Part shown: one piece after another, positions 10,333-19,861 of the stretch
How the letters are laid out: the number at the start of each line of letters is the position of its first letter
How positions within the stretch are numbered: the first letter of the stretch is position 1
NCBI RefSeq assembly: GCF_000297495.1
Contig: NZ_ALWX01000005.1
Span: forward strand, 25,684 to 89,683
Origin: Janibacter hoylei PVAS-1
GTDB taxonomy: Bacteria; Actinomycetota; Actinomycetes; Actinomycetales; Dermatophilaceae
Length of the DNA stretch: 64,000 bases
Reading direction: 5' to 3'
Notes under the pieces: generated by a model
The model's database searches: none
The model's input: the letters and a program-made list of their open reading frames with translations, nothing else
What the model was told of the DNA's origin: nothing
Position numbers and translations under genes: made by a program

Positions 10333-11125
10333 ATGACCCGCGACATCCCCATCCTCGGTGAGCCCACCGGCTCGGCACTGCCCGCGGACCCCGGCCACGA
10401 GGGCAAGGGCGAGATCCACCTCGTCCACCTCTACCCCCGCGAGATGAGCATCTACGGCGACCTCGGCAACACCCGCTGCCTCGCCGCGCGCATCCGCCGT
10501 CACGGCTACGTGCCGGTCGTCCACCAGCACCACCCCGGACAGGAGCTGCCCGAGCAGGTCCACCTCGTCGTCGGCGGCGGGGGGCAGGGACTCGGGGCAG
10601 TCCAAGGTCGAGGACGACCTCGAGCGCCAGGCGGACCGGCTGCGCGACCTCGCGGCCGACGGCACCCCGATGCTCATGATCTGCGGCATGTACCAGCTCT
10701 TCGGCAAGGCCTTCGTCACCGTGCAGGGGGAGCGGCTGCCGGGCCTGGGCATCCTCGACGTGACCACCCAGGGCAACGAAAAGCGGATGATCGGCCCGAT
10801 CGTGCTGAGCACCGACCACGGCGACGTCGTCGGCTACGAAAACCACTCGGGCTCCACCACGCTCGGGGCGGGGCAGGCCCCCTTCGGCCGGGTGCGGCAC
10901 GGCATGGGCAACAACGGCACCGACGGCACCGAGGGCGCGGTCACCGGGCACGTCATCGGCTCCTACCTGCACGGCCCGATCCTGCCGGCCAACCCGCGGC
11001 TCGCCGACACCCTCATCGGGTGGGCGGCGGAGCGGGCGACCGGGCGGGCCTTCGAGCCGGAGCAGCTCGACGACGAGGTCGCGCGCCAGGCGCACACCCG
11101 TCAGGTGCGTCGCCTCGTCGGCTGA
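10333..11125 (+). CDS. gatD: Lipid II isoglutaminyl synthase glutaminase subunit GatD, frameshifted
   Basis: A class I-like glutamine amidotransferase that supplies ammonia to MurT. The N-terminal LVHLYPREMSIYGDLGN, the nucleophile in MLMICGMYQLFG and the catalytic His in GSYLHGPILPANP are visible. One extra G in the run at 10579-10584 breaks the frame within VVGGGG; correcting it gives about 263 residues reading into RDSGQSKVEDDLERQ. It starts one base after the murT stop, the standard two-gene operon for peptidoglycan amidation. Confidence 0.88.
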
Positions 11126-11143
11126 CGGACCGGGCGGCGCCTC

Positions 11144-12218
11144 TCAGCTGTCCGCTTCGGCCAGCTCGTCGTTGGTGGCGCGCGGCATGAGGCTCCACGC
11201 GACCCACCCGAGCGCCCCCAGGGGGATCTCGAGGAAGTGCGTGAAGATCGAGAAGAGCACGACCCCGGCCATCGCCGACGCAGGGTCGGCGCCCCAGGCG
11301 ACGAGCGCGGCTGCCGTGCCGGTCTCGGTGACGCCGAGGCCGCCCGGCGTCACGCCGACCGCCGTGAGCAGCCGCCCGATCGCATAGGCCGCGAAGAGCT
11401 GGCCGAAGGGCAGCTCGATGCCCGTCGTCTGCGTGCACAGCAGGAAGAGGACGTAGTAGAGGCCGAAGAAGCCGAGCATGCCGAGCGACATCTGCAGCCA
11501 CCCGGTGCGGACGGTCTCGGCGATCCGCCCCCGCAGGTCCGTCAGGCCGCGCTCGATGGTGCCGCCGTGCCCGCGGCGCACGAGCCGCACGAGCCGGTCG
11601 AGGCCGCGCCCCAGCTGCCGGGCACCACGGTCGGTACCTATGGCCAGCGCGAAGAGGACGACGATCGCCGCGCCCGACAGGACCGCCGCCCAGGCGGCCT
11701 CGCGCATGGCGGGGGGCAGGTCGGTGGCACCCCAGGCCAGGCCGACCACGGCGATGATCGGGAGGGCGGCGCGGGCCAGGACATTCCACACCCCGGTGAC
11801 GACCGCCATCGTCGTCACGCTCGCTGCCGAAAATCCCCAGGACTTTGCGATCGAGTACGTCGCTGCCAAGCCGATGGCGCCACCGCCCGGCAGCAGGTTG
11901 GAGACGGAGGACCCGCAGACGTTGAGGATCAGCGCCCGCACGTGCCCGAGCCCCTGCATGGCGCCCGTCATGACGAAGGTGTAGCAGTACAGCCCCCCGA
12001 CGACGAGGCCCGCGAAGAGCGCGGCCTTCCAGAGCGGCACGGTGCCGAGCACGTGCCAGACCTCGCTCCACGACGTCTTGGCGAAGTGCGGCAGGCCCCA
12101 CCACAGCATCCCGACGGCCAGCCCGAGACCGACCGTCACCTGCAGCACCCGGACGAAGGGGGGCGCCCCGCCTCTGCTGCGGGTCCGCGTCGCCGACCGG
12201 CGAGCTCGCGCCCGTCAT
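11144..12218 (-). CDS. UPF0104/LPG-synthase-type flippase-like membrane protein, frameshifted
   Basis: An integral membrane protein of about 357 residues with roughly eight TM helices. NLLPGGGAIGLAATY and the late GRLLTAVGVTPGGLGVTETG are typical of the lysylphosphatidylglycerol synthetase TM region/UPF0104 family. The frame breaks near the N-terminus at six G's on the plus strand (12158-12163). Removing one joins MTGASSPVGDADP to the TM core. The ATG at 12218 overlaps the stop of the upstream PIG-L gene (ATGA). A role in lipid or glycolipid flipping is inference from family and neighbours. Confidence 0.8.
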
Positions 12219-13057
12219 GCCCGCCCCTCGAAGACGTCGGTGGCCGCCGTGCCCGGGGCCTCCGGGTCGACGAACCACTCGCGCCCGAAGACGAGGTCGT
12301 AGAGCGGCCGGGGGATGCGCACGAGCATCCCGAGCGTGCGGTCGCCCCCGCCGTCGGCGGCGGCCTGGCTCGCGTGGGCGCGCATCGAGGCGCGCTTGGC
12401 GGCCGCGAAGCGCCGCACCGGGATGCGGTGGGTGATCTCGGCCTTCGCGGCGAAGGCCCGGTCGAAGCTGGCCCGGTCGAACTCGGGCGGGAAGCGGTAG
12501 ACCTTGGCCACCAGGTCGATCGCCCGGCAGATGAGGTCGCGGGGGACGGTCGCCCACAGGACCCGCACGTCGAGCCCGCGCTCGCGCGCCAGCTCGGCGG
12601 CGCGCGCCCCGACCTCGTGCACGCGCACGTGGTCGCGGTGGCCGTAGCCGCCGTGGGGGTCGTAGGTCGTCAGGACGTCGGCCCGCTCCTCGACGAGCAC
12701 GTCGGCCAGCGCGCTGGCCGCGTCGTCGATCGGCACCCGGACGAAGCGGCGTCCTCCGGGCGGGTCCGGCCACACCTCGGGTCCGCTGCCGCTGTCGGCG
12801 TGCCCGAGCTCCACGGTGCGGGCGACACCGAGCGCTCGCGCACTCGCGGCGAGCTCGCGGCTGCGGGTGGAGGCGAGGGCATCTCCCTTCGCGCCGTAGG
12901 CGGTCTCGTCGGTCTCGCCGAGCGCCCCGTCGGTCGCGACGACGAGGACCACGCGGTGCCCCTCGGCCGCGGCGCGGGCCATCGTCCCCGCCGTGAGCAG
13001 AGCCTCGTCGTCAGGGTGCGCGTGGAAGACGACGAGAGTGCGGGCTGCGGAGTCCAT
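12215..13057 (-). CDS. PIG-L/LmbE family N-acetylglucosamine-type deacetylase
   Basis: A 280-residue zinc hydrolase. The metal and catalytic motif AHPDDE is at residues 13-18, and GGYGHRDHVRVHE supplies the second zinc ligands (HxxH). Relatives include MshB (mycothiol) and Mca, which act on GlcNAc-Ins or bacillithiol/mycothiol conjugates. The exact substrate is not clear. It is translationally coupled to the downstream flippase-like gene and divergent from the GT4 glycosyltransferase 42 bases away. A shared glycolipid or mycothiol-related pathway is possible. Confidence 0.85.
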   Translation of the reverse strand: MDSAARTLVVFHAHPDDEALLTAGTMARAAAEGHRVVLVVATDGALGETDETAYGAKGDALASTRSRELAASARALGVARTVELGHADSGSGPEVWPDPPGGRRFVRVPIDDAASALADVLVEERADVLTTYDPHGGYGHRDHVRVHEVGARAAELARERGLDVRVLWATVPRDLICRAIDLVAKVYRFPPEFDRASFDRAFAAKAEITHRIPVRRFAAAKRASMRAHASQAAADGGGDRTLGMLVRIPRPLYDLVFGREWFVDPEAPGTAATDVFEGRA

Positions 13058-13099
13058 CGGTGAAACCCTCCCACACTCCGCCGTGGCACCCTTGGACGC

Positions 13100-14222
13100 G
13101 TGAAGGTGGCCCTGCTCTCCGACTGCTACCCGCCGCGCACCGGCGGCATCGAGTCCCAGGTCGGGGACCTCGCGACGCAGCTGGTGGCGGCCGGGCACGA
13201 GGTCGAGGTCTTCACCGCGACGGCGGGTGGGCCGGGCGCTGGTGGGGCGCGGGTGCACCGGCTGGACACCCCGCTCGCGCTGGGCCTGCCGGTCAACCCG
13301 CTCGCGCCACCGGAGGCTCGCCGGGTGCTCGCCGCAGGGGGCTTCGACGTGGCGCACGTGCACATGGGGGTGGTCTCTCCCTTCGCCTGGGACATGGCCG
13401 ACCTGACCACCGACCTCGGGCTGCCGACGGCCCTGACCTGGCACTGCGTCCTCGACCGGGCCGCGCGGCCGCTCGGCCCGATGATCCGGCGCTGGGTAGA
13501 CCGCGGAGCGGTGCTCTCGGCGGTGTCCGGCTTCGCTGCGGAGGGTGTGCGACGGGCGGCGAAGGGGGGAACCCGTCGCCGTGCTCCCCAACGGCATCGA
13601 CCCGAGCCTGTGGCGCGCTTCCACACCACCGATGGCTGAGGAGGCGCGCCAGCGCCGTCTCGAAGCCACCACCCCCACCCGCCCCGTCCGCCTCGTCACC
13701 GCCACCCGCCTCGCCCCCCGCAAGCGGGTCGGCGCACTCCTCGTCGTCGTCGCCGCCGCCCGTGGTCGACTCGGTCCGGGAGCCATGACCCTCGACGTCT
13801 ACGGCGAAGGACCGCTGCGGCCGTGGCTGGAGGCTCGGGTGAGCGCGCTCGGGCTCGACGACGTCGTGCGCCTGCGTGGCCGCGTCACCCGCACGGAGCT
13901 CGCGGCCGCCTGGGCTCGCGCCGACGGCTACCTGTCCCCGACCCGCCTCGAGGCCTTCGGGATCGCCGCGCTCGAAGCCCGCACGGCGGGACTGCCGGTC
14001 ATCGCGCGCGCCGACTCCGGGGTCCGTGAGGTCGTCACCGACGGGGTCTCGGGGCTGCTCGCCCCCGACGACGCCGGGCTCGCCGACGCGCTCGTGCGGA
14101 TCGTCGCCGACGACACCCTGCGCACCCGGATCGCCGCGCACAACCGGCGCGTGCCGCCAGCCCAGACCTGGGACCGCGTCGTCGCGCTCGCGGTCGACGA
14201 GTACCGACGGGCCGGCGCATGA
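13100..14222 (+). CDS. GT4 family glycosyltransferase, frameshifted
   Basis: A GT-B fold retaining glycosyltransferase of about 374 residues. The N-terminal domain begins VALLSDCYPPRTGGIESQV and includes HVHMGVVSPFAW. The C-terminal donor domain has AVLPNGIDPS, RLVTATRLAPRKR and LSPTRLEAFGIAALEARTAG (the EX7E motif). One extra G at 13564-13569 splits it; without it the text reads RAAKGEPVAVLPNG. The acceptor is unknown; PimA/PimB-like lipid acceptors are candidates. The stop overlaps the Nudix ATG (ATGA). Confidence 0.85.
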
Positions 14223-14890
14223 GCGTCGTGGTCGTGGCAGACGGCCCGCACGGCGAGGTCGGGCGCTGGCCGCTCGGGCACGGGCAGGACCCCGCCGACC
14301 TGCTCGCCGCGCACGGCTGGGCGGGGGAGCCGACGGGCAGCGGGCTCGTGGGTGACGACGTCGAGGTGCACTGGAGGGTGGCCGCGCTGGACAGGCGCGT
14401 ACCGTCACCAGCCGTCGTGACGGGCCGCCCCGGCGCCACAGTCCTGCAGCGGCTCGCCGCTTATGCCCTTGTCGTCGACGGGGGGCGGCTGCTCATGTCG
14501 CAGCTCGCCGACTGGGTGGGCGGCGCCGGCGGGCTGTGGACGCTGCCAGGCGGTGGCGTCGACCCGGGTGAGTCCCCGGTCGACGGCGTCGTGCGCGAGG
14601 TGCACGAGGAGGCCGGGCAGCACGTCGTCGTCGACGAGCTCGTGCAGGTGCAGTCGCGTCACTGGGTGGGCGACGTGACGGCGGGGGAGCGGCACGAGGA
14701 CTTCCACGCCGTGCGACTGATCCACCGGGCGACGTGTCCGCGACCGACGCCCGCGCACGTCGTCGAGGTCGACGGCTCGACGGGTGCTGCGGCATGGGTC
14801 CCGCTGGGCGAGGTGGGGCGACTGCCGCTGGCCGAGATGGTCCGGTTGGCCTGGCCACACGTGCCGGGTGGCGACTCCTACCCGCTGTAG
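14219..14890 (+). CDS. Nudix hydrolase
   Basis: A 223-residue protein. An N-terminal stretch of about 70 residues with no clear family match precedes a Nudix domain. The Nudix box GX5EX7REUXEEXGU is complete, from GGGVDPGESP (about 116) to REVHEEAGQ. The hydrophobic lead-in LWTLPGG is typical. It would hydrolyse a nucleoside diphosphate linked to another moiety, possibly a sugar nucleotide given its coupling to the glycosyltransferase. That link is inference. Confidence 0.82.
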   Translation: MSVVVVADGPHGEVGRWPLGHGQDPADLLAAHGWAGEPTGSGLVGDDVEVHWRVAALDRRVPSPAVVTGRPGATVLQRLAAYALVVDGGRLLMSQLADWVGGAGGLWTLPGGGVDPGESPVDGVVREVHEEAGQHVVVDELVQVQSRHWVGDVTAGERHEDFHAVRLIHRATCPRPTPAHVVEVDGSTGAAAWVPLGEVGRLPLAEMVRLAWPHVPGGDSYPL

Positions 14891-14923
14891 GAGATGGCCG
14901 GTCGGTCGCCTACGCTGTCGGCC

Positions 14924-15262
14924 ATGGACGCCCTGCACCTCATCCTCTACATCCTCCACATGCTCGCGATGCTGGCGATCGTCGTCGGCCCTGCCGTCCC
15001 CGGGCGCGGTCACCTCGTCCAGGTGTGGGGTGCGCGCCTCCAGCTGCTCATCGGGCTGGGCCTCACCGGCCTCGCCGAGGCGGGCGACGACCCGGTCAAC
15101 CACGCGAAGATCGGCACCAAGCTCGTCATCATGATCGCCGTCCTCGCCTGCGCCGAGATCGGCAATGCCAAGGCCAAGCGTGGCGAGGCTGCAGCGAGCA
15201 AGCTCGCCTGGGCCGCCGCCGGTCTTGCGGTCGTCAACGCCGCCATCGCCTTCCTCTGGTAG
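14924..15262 (+). CDS. Small integral membrane protein
   Basis: A 112-residue protein with three to four hydrophobic segments (about 4-22, 36-50, 63-78 and 92-110). It includes LHLILYILHMLAMLAIVVGPAVPG and HAKIGTKLVIMIAVLACAEIGN. The ATG at 14924 is seven bases after TACGCT, a leaderless-type start. A strong hairpin follows the stop. I recognise the general type of small actinobacterial membrane protein but can assign no function. Confidence 0.7.
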   Translation: MDALHLILYILHMLAMLAIVVGPAVPGRGHLVQVWGARLQLLIGLGLTGLAEAGDDPVNHAKIGTKLVIMIAVLACAEIGNAKAKRGEAAASKLAWAAAGLAVVNAAIAFLW

Positions 15263-15286
15263 TCCAGGTCGCACGTCGCCACAGCG

Positions 15287-15323
15287 CGACGGGGTCCGCC
15301 CGAGACTCGGACGGACCCCGTCG
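15287..15323. terminator. Bidirectional hairpin terminator
   Basis: A perfect 12-bp stem (CGACGGGGTCCG at 15287-15298 with its complement at 15312-15323) around a 13-base loop, between a plus-strand gene and the convergent lectin gene. Confidence 0.6.
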
Positions 15324-15335
15324 ACGCGATCTCGA

Positions 15336-15855
15336 CTATGACCAGTGTTGGTAGGCGTTGCTCGAACTACACGGATTGGTGTAGACGCTGCCACCCGCTG
15401 ACGAGTCCAAGCACAGGCCGGTCGCACGGTTCTTGAGCCGGTAGTACCCGCCTCCTTCGTTCACGAGGAGCCAGTTCTGGAAGTTGTTGCCCGTCGAGCA
15501 GGCGTTCATGTAGACGTTCCCGTTCGAATTGGAGTCCAGACACCGGTTTGTCGCCTTGTTCCTATAGAGCCTGTAGCTGCCGTTGTAGGTGGCGAACCAA
15601 CGTCCGTAGGACGTCACCTGAGACTCTGACGATTTGCCTGATGGCGACAACGTCCCCATCAGTTTGGCCGTACAGGTACTTGAGGGTGTTTCGATTCTTC
15701 CAGATGTACTCGGTGGCGGATGCTGTTGCGTCCTTGGTGGCGGCATCCGGAGCGGATGCGCTGGTCTTGGTTTGTCCAACGGCGGACGCTGCGGGCGTCG
15801 CGACGATGCACAAGCCAAGCAGGGATGCACAGGCGATTGACTTGACGGTATTCAC
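15336..15855 (-). CDS. Secreted ricin-type beta-trefoil lectin, frameshifted
   Basis: The GTG at 15855 sits three bases after GAGGA and opens a Sec-type signal peptide (SIACASLLGLCIVATPAASA). A Thr/Ala/Ser-rich linker follows. The frame shifts at a four-G run (minus strand; plus 15654-15657). Dropping one G joins KYLYGQTDG to TLSPSGKSSES and the lectin half. That half has two ricin-type repeats (NKATNRCLDSNSNG...FQNW and NRATGLCLDSSAGG...YQHW), giving about 172 residues. RICIN domains bind carbohydrate, usually as parts of larger hydrolases; here no catalytic domain is present. Composition is less GC-rich than the neighbours, possibly a recent arrival. Confidence 0.72.
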
Positions 15856-15936
15856 AGATTCCTCCCCAGAATGTGACGTGGTCCACAGAGCATGTCGCAG
15901 CTCGTGCCCCCTGTCCATGCTCGTCATGATGCTGTC

Positions 15937-17377
15937 ATGACGACCACGAGGCAGAGGCTCTGGAGCGCCGGCGGCGCGGGTGCCGTGGCATGGGCCTTCT
16001 ACACGTGGATCGGCGTCGCCCGGTACTCGCGGGGCGAGTACGGCAACTACGACCTCGGCATCTTCGTGCAGGCGGCGCACTCGTGGCTGACGTTGGGCCG
16101 GCCCTACTCGGACATCAAGGGCATCAATCTCCTGGGTGACCACTTCAGCCCCATCACGGTGCTCTTCGCGCTCGCATACCAGATGTGGGCCGATCCTCGT
16201 GCCCTGATCGTCGCCCAGTCGTTGGCACTGGCCCTGGTGGTGGCGATCAGCACGTGGAGCGTCGCGAGGGCGGGTGCCCGGTCCGTGAAGGTCGGTGGCG
16301 TGGCCCTGGTGGCTCTGCTCGCGCTCCCGCAGGTGAGTGCGGCCGGGTTCCAGGTCCACGAGACGGCGCTGGGGGCTCCCTTCGTCCTGCTCCTTGCCAT
16401 GTCGGTGGTCACCGGTGCACGCCGGCCAGCACTCGTCCTGACCCTGGCCGTCCTGACCATCAAGGAGGACGCCGGCCTCATGGTCGCCGGTGCCGGCGCG
16501 GCGTGGTTCCTCATCCATCGCGAGCGCAGGATGGCAGCAGGACTCGCAGGTCTGGGTGCGGTGGGGTTCATCGTGAGCAACGCCGTGATCCTGTGGGTCA
16601 ACCCGGGTCATCAGAACCCCTATCTCCGCTACTTCACCAGCGGGGACACGAGCGGGGGGGGTCTGGACTCTGGAGGAGATCGGACCACGCCTCGTCCCCT
16701 TCGTGCTCTACGCGCTGCTGGCGGGGTTGCGCTGGTCTCCGCTGCACCTGATGGCCCTGCCCGGCCTCGCGTGGCGTGCCGTCTCGTCCAACGAGCTCTA
16801 CTGGTCCGTGCACCTGCACTACGACGTCATCACCGCTCCGGTGGCTCTGACCGTGCTCATCTGCGCGATCGGGCCGTCCAGGAGTCAGCGGGTTGGACGA
16901 CGGATCCTCATCGCCGCCATGGCCCTGTCCGTCCTGTGGGGTGCCTCCCGCGTGGTGTCGTCACAGACGCCGTGGACATGGCGAGGGGGGATGAGTCCCC
17001 ACCAGGTCGCCGCTGAGCAGCTGGCCCGCGAGGTGCCCTCCGGCACAGTGATCGTCGCTGATCAGTACCTCGGGCCGACTCTCGTCGACAGCCATTCCGT
17101 GCGGATGCTCAGCCAGACGCACGACGCCACAGGGCGATTCGTCCTGCTCCAGCCAGAGCGCGACACGTTGGCGGCGCCCTCGTGTGCCAAGCGACTCTTC
17201 ATCGCGGACCACGACGTGGTGGGGCGTCGCGCAGACGTCGTGCTGGTCGATCTCGGGGAGCCGCGGCGCTTCCGGCTCCCGGCCTGCCACGAGGAGGCGG
17301 AGCGCCGCGCGGCCGAGCCGCGTCAGGGGACGAGGATGACCTTGCCCGTCGTCTGTCGTCCCTCGAGCGCGCGGTAG
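15937..17377 (+). CDS. DUF2079 integral membrane protein, frameshifted
   Basis: A polytopic membrane protein of about 480 residues. The DUF2079 hallmarks RGEYGNYDLGIFVQAAHSWL (about 32-51) and LLGDHFSPITVL (about 65-76) are clear, with around eight TM helices and a soluble C-terminal domain. The frame breaks at eight G's at 16654-16661; one fewer joins TSGG to VWTLEEIGPRL. DUF2079 proteins resemble GT-C-type glycosyltransferase scaffolds, but the function is not established. The 3' end overlaps the convergent quinone reductase gene by 55 bases. The ATG at 15937 is the likeliest start. Confidence 0.75.
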
Positions 17378-18312
17378 GCCTCGGCGGCCTCGGCGAAGGG
17401 GTAGGCGTGGTGGATCGCGATGTCGAGTCGCCCGGCGGCGATGTCGGCGAAGACCTCACGCCCGCGCATCATCAGCTCGTCGCGCTCGACGATGTAGTGG
17501 GCCAGCGTCGGTCGGGTGACGAAGAGCGAGCCGCCCGAGTTGAGCCGCTGCAGGTCGACAGGGGGTACCTGCCCCGACGCCGCGCCGAAGAGCACGAGCG
17601 TGCCCCGGAGGCGCAAGGAGGCCAGCGACGCGTCGAAGGTCGCCTGGCCCACCCCGTCGTAGACGACGTCGACACCGGCGTCGGCCCCGAGCCGGCGTGC
17701 GGCGGCGGCGATGTCGGCGGAGAGGTCCTCGCTCCGGGCGTAGTTGATGACCTCGGAGGCGCCCCGGGAGCGAGCGATCTCGAGCTTGGCGTCCGACCCT
17801 GCGGTCGCGATGACGGTGCCGCCGCGGTTGGTGATCATCTGCGTCAGCAGCTGGCCGACGCCACCGGCGGCAGCGTGCACGACGGCGACGGCGCCCTCCA
17901 CGACGCGCACGCAGTCGGTGACGAGCGCGTGCGCGGTCATGCCCTGCAGCGTTGCGGCACAAGCGGTCTCGAGGTCGACGTCGTCGGGCACGGGGAGCAG
18001 TCGTGTGGAGTCGGCGAGGACGAGCTCGGCGTGCAGGCCCGAGGTCATCGACCAGGCGACCCGGTCGCCGACGGCCACCGATGCGCCCTCGCCGATCGCC
18101 CGCACCGTGCCCGCAGCCTCGAAGCCCGCGACGTACGGCGGCTCGGTCGGGTAGATCCCCTCGCGCTGGTAGACGTCGATGAAGTTGACGCCGCCGGCGG
18201 CCACCTCGACGAGCGCTTCACCCGGCCCCGGCTCGGGCACCTCCCGCTCCTCGAGGGCGAGGACCTCGGGTCCTCCGTGGCGGGTGACGACGAGTGCGCG
18301 CATGGTGGCCAT
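17323..18312 (-). CDS. NADPH:quinone oxidoreductase (MDR family, zinc-independent)
   Basis: A 329-residue medium-chain dehydrogenase/reductase of the Qor type. VNFIDVYQREGIYP (about 42-55) is the quinone reductase signature, and VHAAAGGVGQLLTQM holds the NADPH-binding AxxGGxG motif. No structural zinc cysteines are seen. It reduces quinones or enones by one or two electrons in the cytosol. The ATG at 18312 is six bases after TACGCT, so I prefer MATMRAL to the internal ATG three codons later. It converges with the DUF2079 gene. Confidence 0.87.
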   Translation of the reverse strand: MATMRALVVTRHGGPEVLALEEREVPEPGPGEALVEVAAGGVNFIDVYQREGIYPTEPPYVAGFEAAGTVRAIGEGASVAVGDRVAWSMTSGLHAELVLADSTRLLPVPDDVDLETACAATLQGMTAHALVTDCVRVVEGAVAVVHAAAGGVGQLLTQMITNRGGTVIATAGSDAKLEIARSRGASEVINYARSEDLSADIAAAARRLGADAGVDVVYDGVGQATFDASLASLRLRGTLVLFGAASGQVPPVDLQRLNSGGSLFVTRPTLAHYIVERDELMMRGREVFADIAAGRLDIAIHHAYPFAEAAEAYRALEGRQTTGKVILVP

Positions 18313-18342
18313 GACCCCAGCGTAGGACCGCCCCGGTCCCTG

Positions 18343-18427
18343 CCCTTCGAGACGCTCGCCCGCTGCGCGGACTCGCTCCTCAGGACCCGGGTCGCTCTGT
18401 GACCGTCTCGACGGGTCACAGCGACCC
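18343..18427. repeat. REP-like intergenic repeat plus hairpin
   Basis: The 18343-18386 stretch, read on the minus strand, carries CCTGAGGAG, CGCGCAGCG and TCTCGAAGGG blocks in the same order as the element at 20851-20891. Next to it, 18389-18427 forms a hairpin (GGGTCGCT...GTGACC with GGGTCACAGCGACCC) that overlaps the end of the uracil-DNA glycosylase gene and may terminate it. Confidence 0.5.
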
Positions 18428-19237
18428 GATGACCTCGTCGAGCATCGCCTCGGTGAGCCGGCCGGTCTGGGTGTTGTGCTGGCTCACGTGGTAGCAGCCG
18501 ACGAGCTCCACCTCGCGTCCCTCGGGCGTGCGCAGCACCGCGCGGGAGCCGTGGCCGAACTGCGGCTTCGGCCGCGGCACCTCCCACCCGGCATGCCGCA
18601 CCCCGGCGATGGTCGCGTCCCACCCGATCGCACCCAGGCACATGATCGAGCGGACGAAGGGAGCGCTCCTCGCCAGATCGGCGTCGAGCCACGGTGCGCA
18701 CGTCTGCTTCTCAGCGGTCGTTGGCTTGTTCTGCGGGGGAGCGCACCGGACCGGCGCGATGATCCGCACGCCGTCGAGGGTCAGGCCGTCCCCGGCCGCC
18801 CACGACTCGGGCTGGCTGGCGTAGCCGGCCCGGTGCAGCGCGGCGAAGAGCCAGTCGCCCGACCGGTCACCGGTGAAGTTGCGGCCCGTCCGGTTGGCTC
18901 CGTGCGCCGCAGGCGCGAGTCCCACGATCACGACCGGGGCATCAGGCGGGCCGAGCGCCGGCACCGGTCGCCCCCAGTAGGGCTGGTCGGCGAAGGCCGC
19001 GCGCTTGCTCGTCGCCACCTCCTCGCGCCACGCGACGAGACGGGGGCAGGCGCGGCAGACCGAGATCCGCGCGTCGAGCTCCTGGTCGGCCGCTCCCTTC
19101 GCCAGTCGTCGCACCTGAGCAGCCGTGCGGGCCACGGGCGTCTCCGCGCTCGCGAGGTCATCCGGCCAGCCGGTCCCGGGCTCCACCGGCGAGGCGAAGG
19201 GAGCCCCTGTCACCGGGTGCGGCAGCAGCTCGCTCAT
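18416..19237 (-). CDS. Type-5 (UdgB-like) uracil-DNA glycosylase
   Basis: A 273-residue Fe-S uracil-DNA glycosylase. The first cluster ligands are in CRACPRLV (about 56-63). The active-site motif [20 protein letters not shown] (about 101-120) has Ala in place of the catalytic Asp of family 4, as in type-5 enzymes, and [12 protein letters not shown] near the C-terminus is motif II. It removes uracil or hypoxanthine from DNA in base-excision repair. The ATG at 19237 is six bases after TATGTT, a leaderless start divergent from the TfoX-like gene. Confidence 0.85.
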   Translation of the reverse strand: MSELLPHPVTGAPFASPVEPGTGWPDDLASAETPVARTAAQVRRLAKGAADQELDARISVCRACPRLVAWREEVATSKRAAFADQPYWGRPVPALGPPDAPVVIVGLAPAAHGANRTGRNFTGDRSGDWLFAALHRAGYASQPESWAAGDGLTLDGVRIIAPVRCAPPQNKPTTAEKQTCAPWLDADLARSAPFVRSIMCLGAIGWDATIAGVRHAGWEVPRPKPQFGHGSRAVLRTPEGREVELVGCYHVSQHNTQTGRLTEAMLDEVIGSL

Positions 19238-19277
19238 GCACCCAACATAGGGCCACCGTGTGGGGCAGACTCGAGCC

Positions 19278-19604
19278 GTGGCCATCGACGAGACTCTCGC
19301 CGCCCGCGTCCGCGCCGACCTTGCCGAGCGCGGCATCGAGTGGGAGGAGAGGAGGATGTTCGGCTCCCTGATCTTCATGGTCGGCGGGTCGATCCTCGTC
19401 GGGGTGCGCGGCGGGGGAGGGCTGCTCGCGCGGGTCGACCCGGCCGAGAGCACGGACCTGCTCGCCGATGCCGGCCCGCTCTACGCGCAGGTCGCCGACA
19501 TGGGTGGCAAGGACATGGGTCCGAGCTGGCTCGACGTCCACCCGGACGCGGTCGCCGACGAGGCGGGACTGACCCATTGGGTCGACGCAGCCCTACGCCG
19601 TTGA
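19278..19604 (+). CDS. TfoX N-terminal domain protein
   Basis: A 108-residue protein covering one TfoX_N domain: the [20 protein letters not shown] block (about 24-43), then [16 protein letters not shown] and WVDAALRR. The name comes from competence regulators, but stand-alone actinobacterial members have no established role. The GTG at 19278 follows CAGACT by six bases. The divergent intergenic region to the glycosylase gene is only 40 bases and would hold both leaderless promoters. Confidence 0.8.
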   Translation: MAIDETLAARVRADLAERGIEWEERRMFGSLIFMVGGSILVGVRGGGGLLARVDPAESTDLLADAGPLYAQVADMGGKDMGPSWLDVHPDAVADEAGLTHWVDAALRR

Positions 19605-19663
19605 GCCGGGCGCGGGCTTGCGTGATCGTCAGGTCGTCGGCCGCCAAGCGGTGAGACCGACGG

Positions 19664-19822
19664 TCACGTGCGCGAGCGGAGTTGCTGGCGCACGTCGCCC
19701 CAGTCGAGCGTGGAGTCGGGGTCGGTGGCATCGAGCCCCTCGACCAGCTGCCGGCGTTCCAGCTCGGTGGGGTGGTAGACGGGTTCGCCGAAGTGGGGGC
19801 GCAGTTCCTCCATGTGCACCAT
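19664..19822 (-). CDS. Small acidic protein, possibly antitoxin-like
   Basis: A 52-residue ORF with a very good ribosome site: AGGAGG six bases before the ATG at 19822. The product starts MVHMEELRPHFGEPVYHP, continues with Glu/Asp-rich helix-like sequence and ends in WGDVRQQLRSRT. Size and charge pattern resemble small antitoxins, but no toxin ORF follows. It lies downstream of the LigD-type polymerase in the same direction. I do not recognise the family. Confidence 0.55.
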   Translation of the reverse strand: MVHMEELRPHFGEPVYHPTELERRQLVEGLDATDPDSTLDWGDVRQQLRSRT

Positions 19823-19861
19823 GCTCAACCTCCTGGAAATCTGCGTCGTCAGCGTGAGCGA

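Noticed and set aside
12215..13786. N-terminal extension of the PIG-L protein beyond 13057
   Set aside because: The extra 243 codons lie opposite the GT4 gene and carry no domain; the ATG at 13057 directly precedes the LmbE motif.
19605..19663. A toxin gene after the small acidic ORF
   Set aside because: The only following frames are a 12-codon GTG ORF and the antisense of the TfoX-like gene.
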